From: Ovis canadensis
Lineage: Eukaryota; Chordata; Mammalia; Artiodactyla; Bovidae
Reading direction: 5' to 3'
Assembly (NCBI RefSeq): GCF_042477335.2
Contig: NC_091247.1
Location: 38,429,501-38,493,500 of the forward strand
Length of the DNA: 64,000 nt
In this document: piece by piece, positions 10,932-22,990 of the stretch
Numbering within the stretch: the stretch's first letter is position 1
Layout of the letters: each line of letters opens with the position of its first letter
Notes under the pieces: generated by a model
The model's database searches: none
The model's input: the letters and a program-made list of their open reading frames with translations, nothing else
What the model was told of the DNA's origin: nothing
Translations under genes and position numbers: made by a program

Positions 10932-12230
10932 ATATAATAATCTATAAACCACAACGTTTACTCTTTAAAGTGTATAATTTAGTGGGTTTTAGTATATTCA
11001 TAAAGTAGCAGAACCATCATCACTATTTAATTCCAAAACATTTTCTTCACCTCGCCCATTAGCAGTCACTCCCTACGCCCCACTGCCAACCACTAACCTA
11101 CTTTCTGTTGCTATGGATTTACTTATTCTGGACATTTCATGTGAATAGAATCATACAATCTGTGTCATTTTGTGTCTGGTGTCTTTCACTTAACACAGTG
11201 TTTTCAAGGTTCACCCATGTTATACATGTCAGTAATTCATTGTTTATTGCTGGAAAATATTCCACTGGCTGGATATACCACATTTCATTTGTCATGAGGG
11301 ATGTGTGGCTTGTTTCCATTCTTTTGGCTATTATAAATAATATTGCTGTGTACACTCACATAGAAGTTATTTTTTGTGAATATATGTTTCCAGTTCTCTT
11401 GAGTACGTATCTCACAGTGGAGTTGCTCAGTCATTTGGTAACTCTGTGTTTAAACTTTTGAGGAACTGCCATGGGTTGGGGATTTTTGATAGCTTTTTCC
11501 CCTGATTATAAATGTAATATACGTTCATTGTAGAAAATTTATAATATACATAAATGTATTTAAGAAGCAGCTTAAGTGAAGTGAAAGTCGCTCAGTTGTG
11601 TCTGACTCTTCGTGACCCTGTGGACTACACAGTCTGTGGAATTCTCCAGGCCAGAATACTGGAATGGGTAGCCATTCCCTTCTCCAGGGGCTCTTCCTGA
11701 CCCAGGGATCAAACCCAGGTCTCCCACATTGCAGGCGAATTCTTTGCTAGCTGAGCTACCAGAGAAGTCCAAGAAGCAGCTTAAGTCCACTCTAATTATA
11801 TTAATAACCTATTAATATATTAACATGTTATATTAACTATGTTAATAACCTATTAATATATTAACATGATGTTATATAACTTTAACATCAATATATTGGT
11901 GTGTTTGCTTATGTACATCATTTAAAAATTGTACTGCACTTAAAATATATATAGTTTTGTGTCCTAATTCTTTCACTTTACCTTCTATTATAAGCATTTT
12001 CAATGTCAATACATATTATTATAGTGTGATTCTTTCTGACCACATTCTATCATCATTGGATGCACCATAACTTATTTACTCAACATGTTGTTCTTGGGCG
12101 TATTCTTTTCCATATTTCTGTGATTATCACAATTGGTGCAACATCCTGGTACGTAAATGTCCATCCACATCTCTGATAAGTTTTGAGATAAAATCTTAGA
12201 AGTGAAATTCTGGGTAAAAGAATGTGAGCG
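10932..12230 (-). mobile_element. Old L1 LINE segment, antisense, interrupted by a SINE
   Basis: The plus strand carries reversed L1 motifs: AAAGTGTATAATTTAGTGGG, CCAACCACTAACCTACTTTC, GGACATTTCATGTGAATAG, GGCTATTATAAATAATATTG and TTTTGAGGAACTGCCATGGG. The part from 11,476 to 12,230 (AT-rich) looks like a second piece of old L1 3' sequence in the same orientation. The Bov-tA at 11,578-11,770 is inserted into it. Confidence 0.75.
11578..11770 (-). mobile_element. Bov-tA SINE, antisense, 16-bp TSD
   Basis: Reversed Bov-A body and tRNA-like head ending GCTGAGCTACCAGAGAAGTC. The 16-bp duplication AAGAAGCAGCTTAAGT is identical at 11,562-11,577 and 11,771-11,786, so both ends are exact. Confidence 0.95.
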
Positions 12231-12239
12231 TTAAAAAAA

Positions 12240-12600
12240 AAAGCTTTCACTTTGAAATAATTTTAGATTTGCAGAAAATTTGCAAAGATAGTACAACAAG
12301 TTCCCATATTCCCTTCACCCAGCTTCCTCCATGTTAGTATCTTACCAGCCAGAGTATATTTGTTGAAACTAATCAGTTAACAGTGGTATGCTACTATTAA
12401 CTAAACTCCAGACTTTATTTGGCTTTGACCAGTTTTCTCACCAATGTTCTTTTTTTAAAAAATTCATTTATTTTTAAATTGAAGGATAATTGCTTTACAG
12501 AATTTTATTGTTTTCTGTCAAACAGCAATATGAATCAGCCATAGGTATATATAGCTTACTAATGTTCTTTTTCCATTCCATGGAAAATTCAAATTCCTAT
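12240..12600 (-). mobile_element. Old L1 3' fragment, antisense, hosting a second L1 piece
   Basis: CAGAAAATTTGCAAAGATAG, CCCTTCACCCAGCTTCCTCC and TTAACTAAACTCCAGACTTT are reversed L1 3'UTR landmarks. The run is broken at 12,455-12,560 by a nested element (separate entry) and resumes with the duplicated target. Confidence 0.6.
12455..12560 (-). mobile_element. Short L1 3' end nested in older L1, 12-bp TSD
   Basis: The insert is T-rich at its left (reversed poly(A)) and then reads as the reversed bovine L1 3' terminus (AATTGCTTTACAGAATTTTA, AGCAATATGAATCAGCC). AATGTTCTTTTT occurs at 12,443-12,454 and 12,561-12,572. Confidence 0.7.
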
Positions 12601-12632
12601 TGTATTTAGGAAATGAATACTTTTAAGACTTT

Positions 12633-12634
<2 letters not shown>

Positions 12635-12676
<42 letters not shown>
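12635..12676 (+). repeat. (GT)21 microsatellite
   Basis: A perfect run of 21 GT units (42 bp). Perfect dinucleotide arrays of this length are usually polymorphic in length. Confidence 0.98.
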
Positions 12677-12679
<3 letters not shown>

Positions 12680-12780
12680 AAAGTTGTATCAATTTTTATT
12701 CTCATGAATAGTATTGAAGGAAAAAGACTTTGCCAGTCTAATGACATAAGAGTAAAACTAGGAATGTGACTTTAACAGGC

Positions 12781-12898
12781 TTTTTTCTGACCTTGCCACA
12801 CGGCTTGTGGGCTCTTAGTTCCCTGACCAGGGACTGAACCCAGGCCCTTGGTAATGAAAGTGAAGAATCCTAACTGCTGGACTGCCACGGAATTTCCC
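12781..12898 (-). mobile_element. CHR-type SINE, antisense
   Basis: The core GTTCCCTGACCAGGGACTGA and the reversed head CTGCTGGACTGCC mark a CHR element. The flanks TAACAGGC and TAACATGC may be a decayed target-site duplication. Confidence 0.8.
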
Positions 12899-13269
12899 TA
12901 ACATGCATTTCTTAATTGTTATTGGGTTTACAGATTTGCTCATATTTGGTGGCCAGTTGTACTTTTTGTTTTTGGTTTCCAGTCACCTGTAGGGGTTTTT
13001 GTCCATGTCTAGGCCTTTAGCTTCCACCCAAGCTGACATTGTACCAGTGTCAGATGTTTCTAGAAAGTCATCATTGCATCCTGCCACGTCACCAAGGCAG
13101 GGGTCCCCGGGAAGGGTGGGCCCCCCAGATGCCCCCCTACAGGCCTGTTTCTCCCACAGAGGCCTGGCCTGGGTCATGGAACCAGGTGACATGAGGTGTG
13201 CTCTCCGAGACTGGGCTCAACCAGCGGCCAGGAGACCAGCTGTATGCAAAGAGCAGGACAGGACAGGCA

Positions 13270-13470
13270 GCGACGCGTTGTCAAGAGCTCTGTCTTGGGG
13301 TCAGGAGAACTGGGTTTTGTCCTGCTTCTCTTACTACTTATGTGACCTTGAGCAAGTGCAATCCATTTACCGAGCTCCGCTTTTTTCCCTCTGGTTAATG
13401 GGCAGAATCTCAGGGACTGAATGGACAGTTGTGAAGGCACTTGGTCAAGCGCTGTACAAATGGGTGATGT
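13270..13470 (+). repeat. MIR SINE, sense
   Basis: AGAACTGGGTTTTGTCCTGC, then ACTACTTATGTGACCTTGAG, then CTGGTTAATGGGCAGAA and CACTTGGTCAAGCGCTG follow the order of the MIR consensus. The copy is old and diverged. Confidence 0.7.
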
Positions 13471-13479
13471 GGTCAGAGA

Positions 13480-16342
13480 GAACCATGTAGTGAAGGGGAC
13501 TGAGCAGGGCCTTGTGTGGACAGTGTGGATCTCAACCCACCACCCTCCCAAGATCAACTCATTCCACACCTGAGCTCCCATCAGGTCTGATGGGGGAGGA
13601 AACTGCACTGTGGTCATTCTGGGGCCCTTCCCAGTGAGGGTCACCCTGGAATCCAGGAGGCTCGTGGTGCCGCAGGAAGTGGCCTCCTGTGGGCTGTCCA
13701 CTCGCTTGGGCCCTGGTGCCCTGTGAGGCTCTGCCTCTGCCTCCAGGTCATAAGTCAGGCTTCTGTGCCCAGGATCAGGTGTCTGGTCCTGAAGCTCAAA
13801 GAAGACAGATCCAAGACCTTCCTGGAATGGCAAGAGAGAGGAAGAACACAACCATTGAAACACAAGTTAATCTCCGAGAAGGTAATCTGGCCATGCTGAG
13901 AAGACACTGGAAGATATGTTCTCTTGTCCAAATGCAGTCACAAACTTATAGCGTGACCTCTGGCACGTCACCCATAGTCTCTGAGAATGTTTCCTTGGCT
14001 GTGCAATGAGCGCGTGGTTTCATAACCTCTGCAGCAGCCGTGGACACTCGCCGTCCTGGAGTCTGCCAGCCCTGGGAGGGGGCAAGTTCTCCTTTTTTGT
14101 GATGTTCCTGGCCTGTCCCAGTCCCTGTCCCATGACCTGACCAGGAGTCCTTTAGCAGCGTGGCTGACAGCCTTCCTGAGGCCTGCTGTTGGTCTAATCT
14201 GTGAGGGGTGTGCAGCTCTGTGTAATCCTCACGGTAAACATACTCTAGCTCTGGGTTGGCCAGTGCTCTCAGTACACTATCATTTAATTCTCATTAATGT
14301 GTGTTGGGTTGGTCCTATCTTTCATGTTATAGGAGAGGAGACAGAGGCCAGGTAGCTTTCCCACAGCTGAATGGTGACTGAGGGGCGGTACTGGCTGACT
14401 CTGAGGATTCTAGGCTAAGAATTCTAGATTCCGTGCTGGGGATTCCAGCCGACTGGGTTGTGTCCCCTCTGGGGCAGAGGGAACCTGAGGGCAAATGTCC
14501 TGGGAGGCACGTGTGACCATCCTGAGAACCAGTCTAGGACAATCCTCCCGAGGAGACTCCTGGGTCTCACGTCCCTCTGCGTCCTGAACAGACAGGCAGA
14601 GAGTACCGGGAGGAGAGTCAGGACTCCTGGGGAAGAGGGCTCTCTGAGGGTGACAGCAAGCATCTCTCAGGGTTCTGGGGTCTCTGCCTGGACAGAAGGC
14701 CCAGGACCTGCCTGCACACCTGTCCTGCAGAGGGCTCTCCTCGTTTCTCCTGTGTTTCTGCAGATGGGGTCCAGGGTAACTCCCCTGCTTCCTCCTTAGG
14801 CCAGAGTGGGGGTTACGTCTGGACTTGCATCCAGTCAGTGGGCAGACACACGCATTGTCATCCTGTACCCACTAAGGGCAGTGACCACATCTGGGGCTCA
14901 CCACCTAGAGACAGGTGCAAGCCAGCCTGCAGTGGTGCGGTGACACAGCAAGACCCCGCTTAGCGGCTCTGTCACAGGAGTGCCTCCACTGCCCCCACAG
15001 AGTTCCTCCTCCTGATCGCAACCTCTCTCCCCTTCACCCCAGGGGCTGAAAAATTGGTTGTCAAAAAAGAGAAGATCTCTTATGATCCTACAAAGATGCA
15101 CTCTATCCAGCTTTCCTGAAGAATTTGTTGGGAAATGGTACCTTCATCCAAATCTTAATTCAGATTTGGGGTTATATTGACTCATAAATCGTCTTGGACC
15201 ATTTCTTTCCATTTGTATTTATTAGGAGCCCTTCCGAGGTGGTACCGGGACAGGCGCTGTGAGTACAACAGAAGTTCTAAAGGCCAGCCTTTGTTTTACA
15301 GGTGGAAAGAGGACAGCCCAGAGACACTAAGGAGCTCAGCCAAGGTCACACAGCCATTTAGGTTCCTGCCTTTTGGCCCCGTTGCTCTTTCGACAGCATC
15401 TTACGCAACTTACACCCTGGTTGGAGGTGCAGGAAAGGCACCTGTGGAACAATTACAGAACTCTCATGGGGAGGAGACTTCCCCTTGCTGGTGATTTCCC
15501 ACCCACAGTGGGCTTGTTGCCAGTGTTTTTATGCTGTTTACTTATATATGCTTGTCTGGGGGGAGGGGTTGTAATTTTCTTTTGAGACACTGGAAAATCC
15601 CACAATTTAAAAAAATTCAGTGAAATCTAATTCCTATATTTTTGTCCAGCTTGTGCTTCTTCAGTGTGTGTCTGTGTGTTTGTTTTGTATTCTAGCACTT
15701 TCTATCCCCAGACGATTTCTGATTGGCTGATCTGGGTGAGGGCTCTCTATGTGTGCTTTACATGGGGCACAATGACAGAGACAGAGTGGGCATGAAGTGT
15801 GGGGAAGAGGCAGCCGGCGTCCATGAGGAAAGGAGGCCGCATGCCATCTTCCTCTCTGGGATGCTCCAGACCTGAGGGAGAAGGGTGTCTGTCTGCCATG
15901 GGTGTGCCCTGGTCGGGTGAGGGGGAGTCTCTGGAAAAAAGAAAGAGGGCTGGTAAAAAGTTTCCTTAAGCCAGAGACGTGTGGGTTTCTGAAGGAGCCT
16001 GACAGTGCCGGTGTCATTCATTCATTCACTCAAGTAATTCTGGAGAAGATTCAACAAATAATGATATAAACTCACCTCTGGGCAAAGACCCAGTGTCAAG
16101 TTCCAGAAGGGATGTGTTTCATATCTGAGGGTATGCCTTGGTTCTGTTTTGTCCTCCCTACGAAAGAATCAGTCTGCTCTGGGCCCATGGCCTGCCTGAG
16201 GGCTCCCACTCTGCCTCAAGGCCCCAGAGAGACTCCTGGCTGGGGCCTTGCCTCTTGGGGCCAGGGAGGGGGTGAAGGCCACCCTGCACACCGCTGCCTC
16301 CTCAAGATCAGATTGGAGGGAGCGACATGCCATGGGGCTGGC
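13480..16342. other. Intergenic DNA with reversed MIR fragments
   Basis: No exon is recognised. Reversed MIR-like fragments lie at about 14,270-14,420 (GGAGAGGAGACAGAGGCCAG) and 15,280-15,380 (CCAAGGTCACACAGCCATTT). The 229-codon minus frame at 13,174-13,863 has no known domain and covers the MIR, so it is not called. Confidence 0.45.
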
Positions 16343-16620
16343 CTGCTGCTGCTGCTGCTAAGTCGCTTCAGTCGTGTCCGACTCTGTGCGACCCCATAGA
16401 CGGCAGCCCACCAGGCTCCCCCATCCCTGGGATTCTCCAGGCAAGAACACTGGAGTGGGTTGCCATTTCCTTCTCCAATGCATGAAAGTGAAAAGTGAAA
16501 GTGAAGTCGCTCAGTTGTGTCCGATTCTTAGCGACCCCACGGACTGCAGCCCACCAGGCTCCTCTGTCCGTGGGATTTTCCAGGCAAGAGTACTGGAGTG
16601 GGGTGCCATTGCCTTCTCCG
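16343..16620 (-). mobile_element. BovA2 SINE (two Bov-A units), antisense, CTG tail, 9-bp TSD
   Basis: The left end is a (CTG)5 tract, the reverse of the AGC tail seen at 139-156. Two Bov-A monomers follow (bodies near 16,372-16,480 and 16,508-16,620) joined by GAAAGTGAAAAGTGAAAGTG. GGGGCTGGC is repeated at 16,334-16,342 and 16,621-16,629. Confidence 0.92.
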
Positions 16621-16629
16621 GGGGCTGGC

Positions 16630-17231
16630 TTGGCTCGCAAGAAAAAGCATCACTGAAGCTCGTCTGAGAAGCCAGCGGGCTGGGATCAGGGCTTGGAGGA
16701 TGGTGGGCCCCCAGTCCTCCCTGACGTACCCTCGACCCTCTGTCAGAGAAGATGAAAGCAACCAGGCCCACTGTCCAGAAATGAAACCAGGTCTGGCTGT
16801 CACGAGAGACCAGAATAGAGTGTAAAGATGGAGACCCGGGAACCGTGGCACAGCTGGGGCGCCCGCCTCAGGGGTCTCTGTCCTGGTTGGGCCGCTCCTG
16901 GGCACATGGTGGAGTTAGATGGGGATGGGTGGGTCACATTTCTGACTCCTGTCTCTTTGGAGCTGTGAATTAGACAGATTATATCTTGCTTGTTTTGACC
17001 TTTCATGAAGCAACAGCTAGAGGTGGGGCATCGAGTGTGCAGGTTCTTCTTTTGGCCCATTTAGCAACTTCCTGTAATTTTTGAGCAAGGACAGGTATAA
17101 CCCCCTGTGTCCTGAGGCACACAGGCTCCAACATATGCTCTGGCCTCAGGGCGTCTACTGACCCTGGCTCAGTCCAGTCAAAGGGGAACTCATTGTTCGT
17201 GGGGAAGCATGGACATTAAATACGCCACTGC
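16630..17231. other. Intergenic unique DNA, nothing recognised
   Basis: GC-moderate sequence without recognisable repeats or exons. Confidence 0.4.
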
Positions 17232-17241
17232 GGCCGGGCCC

Positions 17242-18573
17242 TGCCATCTCCTGTTTGACCACTTCCAATTTACTTTGATTCATGGACCTAACATTCCAGG
17301 TTCCTATGCAATATTGTTCTTTACAGCATCAGACTTTACTTCCATCACCAGTCACATCCACAACTGGGTGTTGTTTTTGCTTTGGCTCTATCTCTTCATT
17401 CTTTCTGGAGTTATTTCTCCACTGATCTCCAGTATCATAGTGGGCACCTCCCAACCTAGGGAGTTCATCTTCCAGTGTCCTATCTTTTTGCCTTTCATAT
17501 GGTTCATGGGGTTCTCAAGGCAAGAATATTGAAGTGCTTTGCCATTCCCTTCTCCAGCAGACCACGTTTTGTCAGAACTCTCCAGCATGACCCATCCGTC
17601 TTGGGTGGCCCTACACAGCATGGCTCATCGTTTCATTGAGTTAGGCAAGACTGTGGTCCATGTGATAAGATTGGTTAGCTTTCTTTGATTGTGGTTTTCA
17701 TTCTGTCTGCTCTCTGATGGATAAGGATAAGAGGCTTATGGAAGCTTCCTGATGGGAGAGACTGACTGAGGGGGAAACTGGGTCTTGTTCTGATGGGGCA
17801 TGTTCAGTAAATCTTTAATGCAATTTTCTGTTGATGGGCGGGGCTGTATTCCCTCCCTGTTGTTTGACCTGAAGTCAAACTATGGGGGAGGTAATGGAGA
17901 TAATGGCGACCTCCTTCAGAAGGTCCCATGCACGCACTGCTGCGCTCAGTGCCCCCAGCCCTGCAGCAGGCCACCACCAACCCACGCCTGCACCAGAGAC
18001 TCCTGGACACTCACAGGCAAGTCTGGGTCAGTCTCTTGTGGGGTCACTGCTCCTTTCTCCTGGGTCCTGGTGCACACAAGGTTCTGTTTGTGCCTCCAAG
18101 AGTCTGTTTCCCCAGTCCTGTGTAAGTTCTGGCAGCTCTATGGTGGGGTTGATGGCGACCTCCTCCAAGAGGACTTATGCCATACCCACGTCTGCTGCAC
18201 CCAGAGCCCCTGCCCCAGAGGCAGGCCACTGCTGACCCGTACCTCCACAGGAGACACTCAAACACTCAAACGCAGGTCTGGCTCACTCTCTGTGGTGTCT
18301 CCTGCTGTGCATAAGGTTTTGTTTGAGCCCTCTGAGTGTCTCTGGAAGGTATGGGGTTTGATTCTAAATGTGATTTCGCCCCTCCTAGCATCTTGCTGGG
18401 ACTTCTCCTTTGCCCTTGGATGTGGGGTATATTTTTTTGGTGGAATGCAGCATTCTCCTGTTGATGGTTGTTCAGCAGTGAGCTGTAATTTTGGGGTTCT
18501 CACAGGAGAAGATGAGCACATGTCCTGCTACTCTGCCATCTCAAAAATAAATGTTAGGTCTGAACTGAACTGA
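17242..18573 (-). mobile_element. BovB LINE 5' region, inverted, with sense 3' tail remnant and 10-bp TSD
   Basis: About 1.3 kb on the minus strand corresponds to the beginning of BovB through the start of its endonuclease-coding part. Minus-strand translations contain the BovB motifs GKALQYSCLENPMN and AHQQKIALKIY. It is riddled with stops and cannot encode a working protein. The right end, TGAACTGAACTGA at 18,561-18,573, is the BovB 3'-terminal repeat, but in plus orientation. GGCCGGGCCC occurs at 17,232-17,241 and 18,574-18,583. The simplest reading is a plus-strand insertion whose 5' part was inverted during integration and whose 3' part is almost absent. The plus-strand 257-codon frame here is an antisense shadow. 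Confidence 0.8.
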
Positions 18574-18583
18574 GGCCGGGCCC

Positions 18584-19380
18584 AACTGATCAGTTATTCA
18601 GCAAATAATTTGGGGGATCTACTTTGTGCTTGTCACAGTGATGGGCCTCCAGGCTCACGTCTCCTTCAAGCTTCACTCTTTTCCCCTTTATCACTCAGCA
18701 AGGCCCACACTTTCCCAATGATGACATGGCACCTTGGGGAGAAAAACCACAGACTTGGCCTGTGCCTCTGAGTGAGGTGTGCGGCAAATTCAAGGGTATC
18801 TGCTATAGAGCCTTCCTCAAGTAATTCTTGGTGCTTTCCAAACTCAGCAATTCCCTAAAGGAGGGGGAGGGGCAGGGGAACTTTCCGGGGTGAGGAACAG
18901 CACGTGCAAGGGGCCTGTGGTGGAAGGTAACAAGGGCCCTTCAAAACCCTGAGGGAAGGCAGTGTGACGGGAAGAAAAGGGGACTTTTGCAGATTGGGCT
19001 CCTGCTGGGCAAGTGGGGCCTCTCTGTGAGCCTCCTCTTGATCCCCCACTTCACCTAGGGCACCCCTTTTTTTCCCTCAGATCTCAAATGTGGAAAGCTT
19101 TCCCTGAGTGCCTGGAGACAGTCAGGTCCTCTGTTAACGCCCACCTATACTTCCTCTCAGCACCCTAGTGTCTTGTCTGAGGGAGCTCTGCCCTTCAGGG
19201 ATGGGGGTCTTCAACCTTCCGTGGCCTCTGGCTGGGGTGGACCCTGCCTGAGGGTCAAGCCTTAGCCTGGAATCGCCCTGAGGGGAGCACTGGCAGAAGA
19301 CTGAGCCCTGCTCTGTGCCTCGGGTTAGCCCTGCTCCGGGCTCAGGGGGTCACCAGGCACAGGGCCACAGGGCCGCCAGC
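18584..19380. other. Intergenic unique DNA, nothing recognised
   Basis: No repeat, exon or structural RNA is recognised. Confidence 0.4.
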
Positions 19381-21240
19381 TGACGGGGGATGTGACAGGA
19401 CTGCAAACGTGCCGTCAGTCCACGACCCCACACCCTGGGAGCAGCCTGGCCTCGTGGCCCTGTGCCCTCCTCAGCCACCCAGCATCGTCATGGCTGAGAA
19501 CTGTTCCACCTCTGCTCTGAAACAGTCCCCACGCTCTGATCCCAGCCTTCTCCCTCACAGACTTTTCATCCACGACTCGATCACCCCGTCCTCAGCCTCA
19601 CAGAGTTCCCCAGCACCCACCCTAACCCATCCTCCCCTCCCGTTCCCAGAGGCCCAGACCCTTTCATCACGTCAGGCACCCTCTTCCCCCAGCCTGCCGC
19701 CCCCTGGTCCTCTGTCCTTCCACTGCCCCTGACTGACTGGGCTAGACAGCTGGCCCAGGACAGACCAGCCTCCTGCTATCCTCGTTCCCCCGTGGGGGTA
19801 CTGAAGTGACTACAGACTCCAGGCCTCCACACGCAGCCACCTCAGGCCTCCAGCATTAGTCTCCTTCTCCCCTGGAACTGTCCCAAGCCCTCCCCGCCAT
19901 CCTCCACCCACGAGCTCTCCACCACACGCCTGCCAAACAACCCCAACCCCACGTCTCTGAGAGATGGGGTGCCCCTGCTGTGGCCGTCACGGAGGCACAC
20001 TGCTCAGCCCTGGGAGGGGGCCCAGGGGTGTGGGGGCAGCTGCGCCCAAGCTCCCCCAGTGCTGAAGCCGTAGGGCAGGGAGGGGCCCCCTTCTTCTTCC
20101 CCCAGTGTGAGGTGTCTCCTGCCTGCTCTCAGCCCTCTCTGCCTGCTCCTGCTCCCCTTCCCTCTCTCTCACAGGTGTCTCCCCACTGAATCTCGTCACT
20201 CCTAACTCCATTCCGCATCTGCTTCCCAGGGAATCTGGACAGAACCCCCGCCTTCCTGGCTCGCCTTGGTGTCCACCTGCACACCTCCTGAGACACAGCT
20301 CCTTGCCCGCCCAAGGCTAACCCTTCCAGCGGGGCAGTGGACGCCTCCCTCGTTTGTCCCCCTCAGGCCCCACGCTCCTGGGAGCCAGCATCCCCTCTTT
20401 CCAACCTTCTCCTTCCTCCGCTGCCCTGCCCTTGTCCTCACCAGCTGGCCTTCCTTCGACCCCTGTCTCTGGGCCACCAAGTTGCTAAAATGCTCAGCAA
20501 TAACTTCCATCCTTCCCACCCTTGGCCCGTGCTAAGCGCGCCCTCCTCCCAGAATTGTCACCCCTTCTGTCTCTCTGGCCCCCACTCTGCTTTCAGCCTC
20601 CTGCCTGTCTCACTGCTTCTCCATCTCTGGGCCCATGGCCAACCCTCTGACCCTGGTGTCCCCAGGCCTAAGGTGGGGTCCTCTGCCCAGACAATTCCCT
20701 CTCTCCAAGGGGAGATGGTTCCTAAATACTGATCTGTTGATGGCTCTCAAATTCCGTCTTTCGATCATGACTTTTTCCTGAAGTCCAGATTCCGATATCC
20801 AACTGACAAAGGGACTTTTCCATTTGGTTGAACATGGACCTCAAACCCAGAACACCCCAGGATAAGTTCATAGTCACCCCACAAAGCCATTCCTTCACAG
20901 CCTCCAGAGAGTTCTGCCACTGTCCTCCAAGACACCCAGGCCAGGAACCGGGCAGCCCCCTCAGTTATCCCTTCCAAGTTGTTACCAGGCACTCCTGCAT
21001 TCCTTCCTAAGCTGTCCACTCCTCTCCCCAGAATCACCGTGCCTTAAGCATTTTTAAATTGTACTTCTGATTCCATCACTTAATCCTGTACTCTGTATCT
21101 CTCCATTATATTTCTCAAATTGATCCTTCAGAAAGGCCTGTAATTCTGGATAAGGAAGAATTTCATCGCTTCCCATTGCCTTCATCACCATTTATCAGCA
21201 TCACCATTTATCAGATTTTCTCTATGTGCTGATTAAAATC
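19381..21240 (+). repeat. Pyrimidine-rich tract, possible decayed L2 LINE
   Basis: The plus strand is strongly C/T biased from about 19,400 to 20,650. The later part (CATGGACCTCAAACCC, then a CATCGCTTCCCATTGCCTTC block) resembles the mid-to-3' part of an L2 LINE in sense orientation. Divergence is too high to be sure. The frames of 70-131 codons here are proline/serine-rich composition artefacts. Confidence 0.4.
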
Positions 21241-22849
21241 CCTCTGGATCATGCCTTTCTCTGTGGGCTTCTCTTGACCCTTGAGGGCTAACCAGACTGA
21301 ATCACACAGTGGTTTCTGGCCTGGGTTCCTCAGTAGATGGAGAAGCCCTTCACCAAGATGGTAGCCCTGGAATGGAGCAAGTTTGAGAGCAAGAAAATTA
21401 GTTCAGTTTTGCTTACAAGATAGGACCTGAAATGTATACATTGGAAGGGGCTGCCACCAGGCTGGGAGAACTTTCTGGAGATCCCATTCAAGGCAGAGCT
21501 GGGAGGAGGGGTCAGATCCACGTGTGTTCAGATCAGATCATCTCCTGAGGGCTGAATTCCTAAGTTTTTAGGAACTTTGTGAGGCAGTTGCTAAACCTAG
21601 CTATTATTAAAAAGTTAAGCTAAATAAAATTACAATGAAATAAGTTCTGTTAAAAACAAAGATAAATACTCAAAACTCATCATCTCTGAAGAATTTTACT
21701 AGGTTTTACTGTTTATGCTTTTTTTTTTTTTACCCCTTATGCCTGTGGAAATACTATATAATGTTGCGTTACTGTGCTTTTCTTCCCAGCTCTGCACTCA
21801 GTGGCATCCTGTTGGTAGCTTGAAACTGGCCATGGTGGGAATACCATTGAAATTCAGAAATACCACAAATCAGAGCTTGATTTATTGTATTGTTGACTAT
21901 CTAGACATAAGAAATTTATAAAGGAAATGTTAACAAGGCAGATTAAATTAAATTTAAATGTATGGTTTGCCAGTAGCCCCTACATTATGAATGGCACAAA
22001 AAAATTTGAACACATGTTCTTCCAGTATTCAAAAACTATTACCTGATTCAGCAGGGAAGTTGGTCCCACCATAGACAAATGAGTGAAATTCCAACATATA
22101 TTCTTATTGTTTCACTTTTTTCTTACTAGATAGCACAAACAAAAATATCAACCACCATTCATGATGGAACTACACTCACTCTTCAATTATAATTTTAGGT
22201 TGGTTATGGAGTCAGGGGGTTGGTAAAAATCAATGAAAGCATTCTATAAGACTCCATTTGCTACATTCAGTTGACAATAAAGAATACAGTATTTTTATTA
22301 TTATTTATAAATTGCTAAACATCTTTTATGTCAGTAAAATTTATAATAAACTCATATACGTGTATATATGCATACATTATTTTCTCTAGTGGGTCTGTTG
22401 TTTAACGTTTATCAGCACACCACAGGGCAGATTTCCTTAGGCTGAGGAGTGATCAGAGACTTGACTCTTTGGAAGGATGCTCAAAAGAGGGAGGGAATAA
22501 TCGGTGGAAAGAAGCTCCGTCAATGTAGAGAGGAGGGTGTGTGAGTGAGGCCCAGGTGGAGGGATTAGTCTGATGGGTACAGAGTCCCTGAGAAAGGAGT
22601 GGGAGTGGACAGAACCTGGGGTTTACTATTCTCTCTGCCTTGTAGGATGCAAGCCATCTTCTGAGAGTATGAGGCAGAGAGGAAGCAAGGAGCTGAGGTG
22701 GTTTGGCTGCAGTGGTCGGTGAGGGGCAGAGAAGGGACCTGCAAGGATGAGGCTGACTCAGACAGGGGACCAGGACAGTAGAATCCTAACTGTGCGGGTC
22801 AGAAGCAGGGGTGTCAACCAGGTTCCAGTTCTGGGCCTCTCCCTGCAGG
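21241..22849. other. AT-rich intergenic DNA, nothing firm recognised
   Basis: Bases 21,560-22,400 are notably AT-rich with a T run at 21,719-21,731. An old DNA transposon or L1 remnant is possible, but I cannot name a family. No exon is seen. Confidence 0.35.
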
Positions 22850-22990
22850 ACAGATTGTTTTATTAATCTCCCAGGATGATTCCAAGAGGAAACGGAGGCT
22901 GGGGGAGGCTAAGTCCTTTGTCCATGGCCGACAGCTGCTTAGTGGCTGAGTTGGGATTCGAATGTAAGCAGGGTGGATCCATAGACAAGG
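22850..22990 (-). repeat. MIR SINE, antisense
   Basis: AAACGGAGGCTGGGGGAGGC, TTGTCCATGGCCGACAGCTG and GTTGGGATTCGAATGTAAGC follow the reversed MIR order (gaggaaactgaggctcagag..., gctgggattcgaacc). Confidence 0.7.

Noticed and set aside
13174-13863. A 229-codon minus-strand open frame
   Set aside because: It has no recognisable domain, runs across a MIR remnant, and lacks splice or promoter context.
17800-18573. A 257-codon plus-strand open frame, cysteine-rich
   Set aside because: It is the antisense strand of the BovB 5' region, with no independent coding signature.
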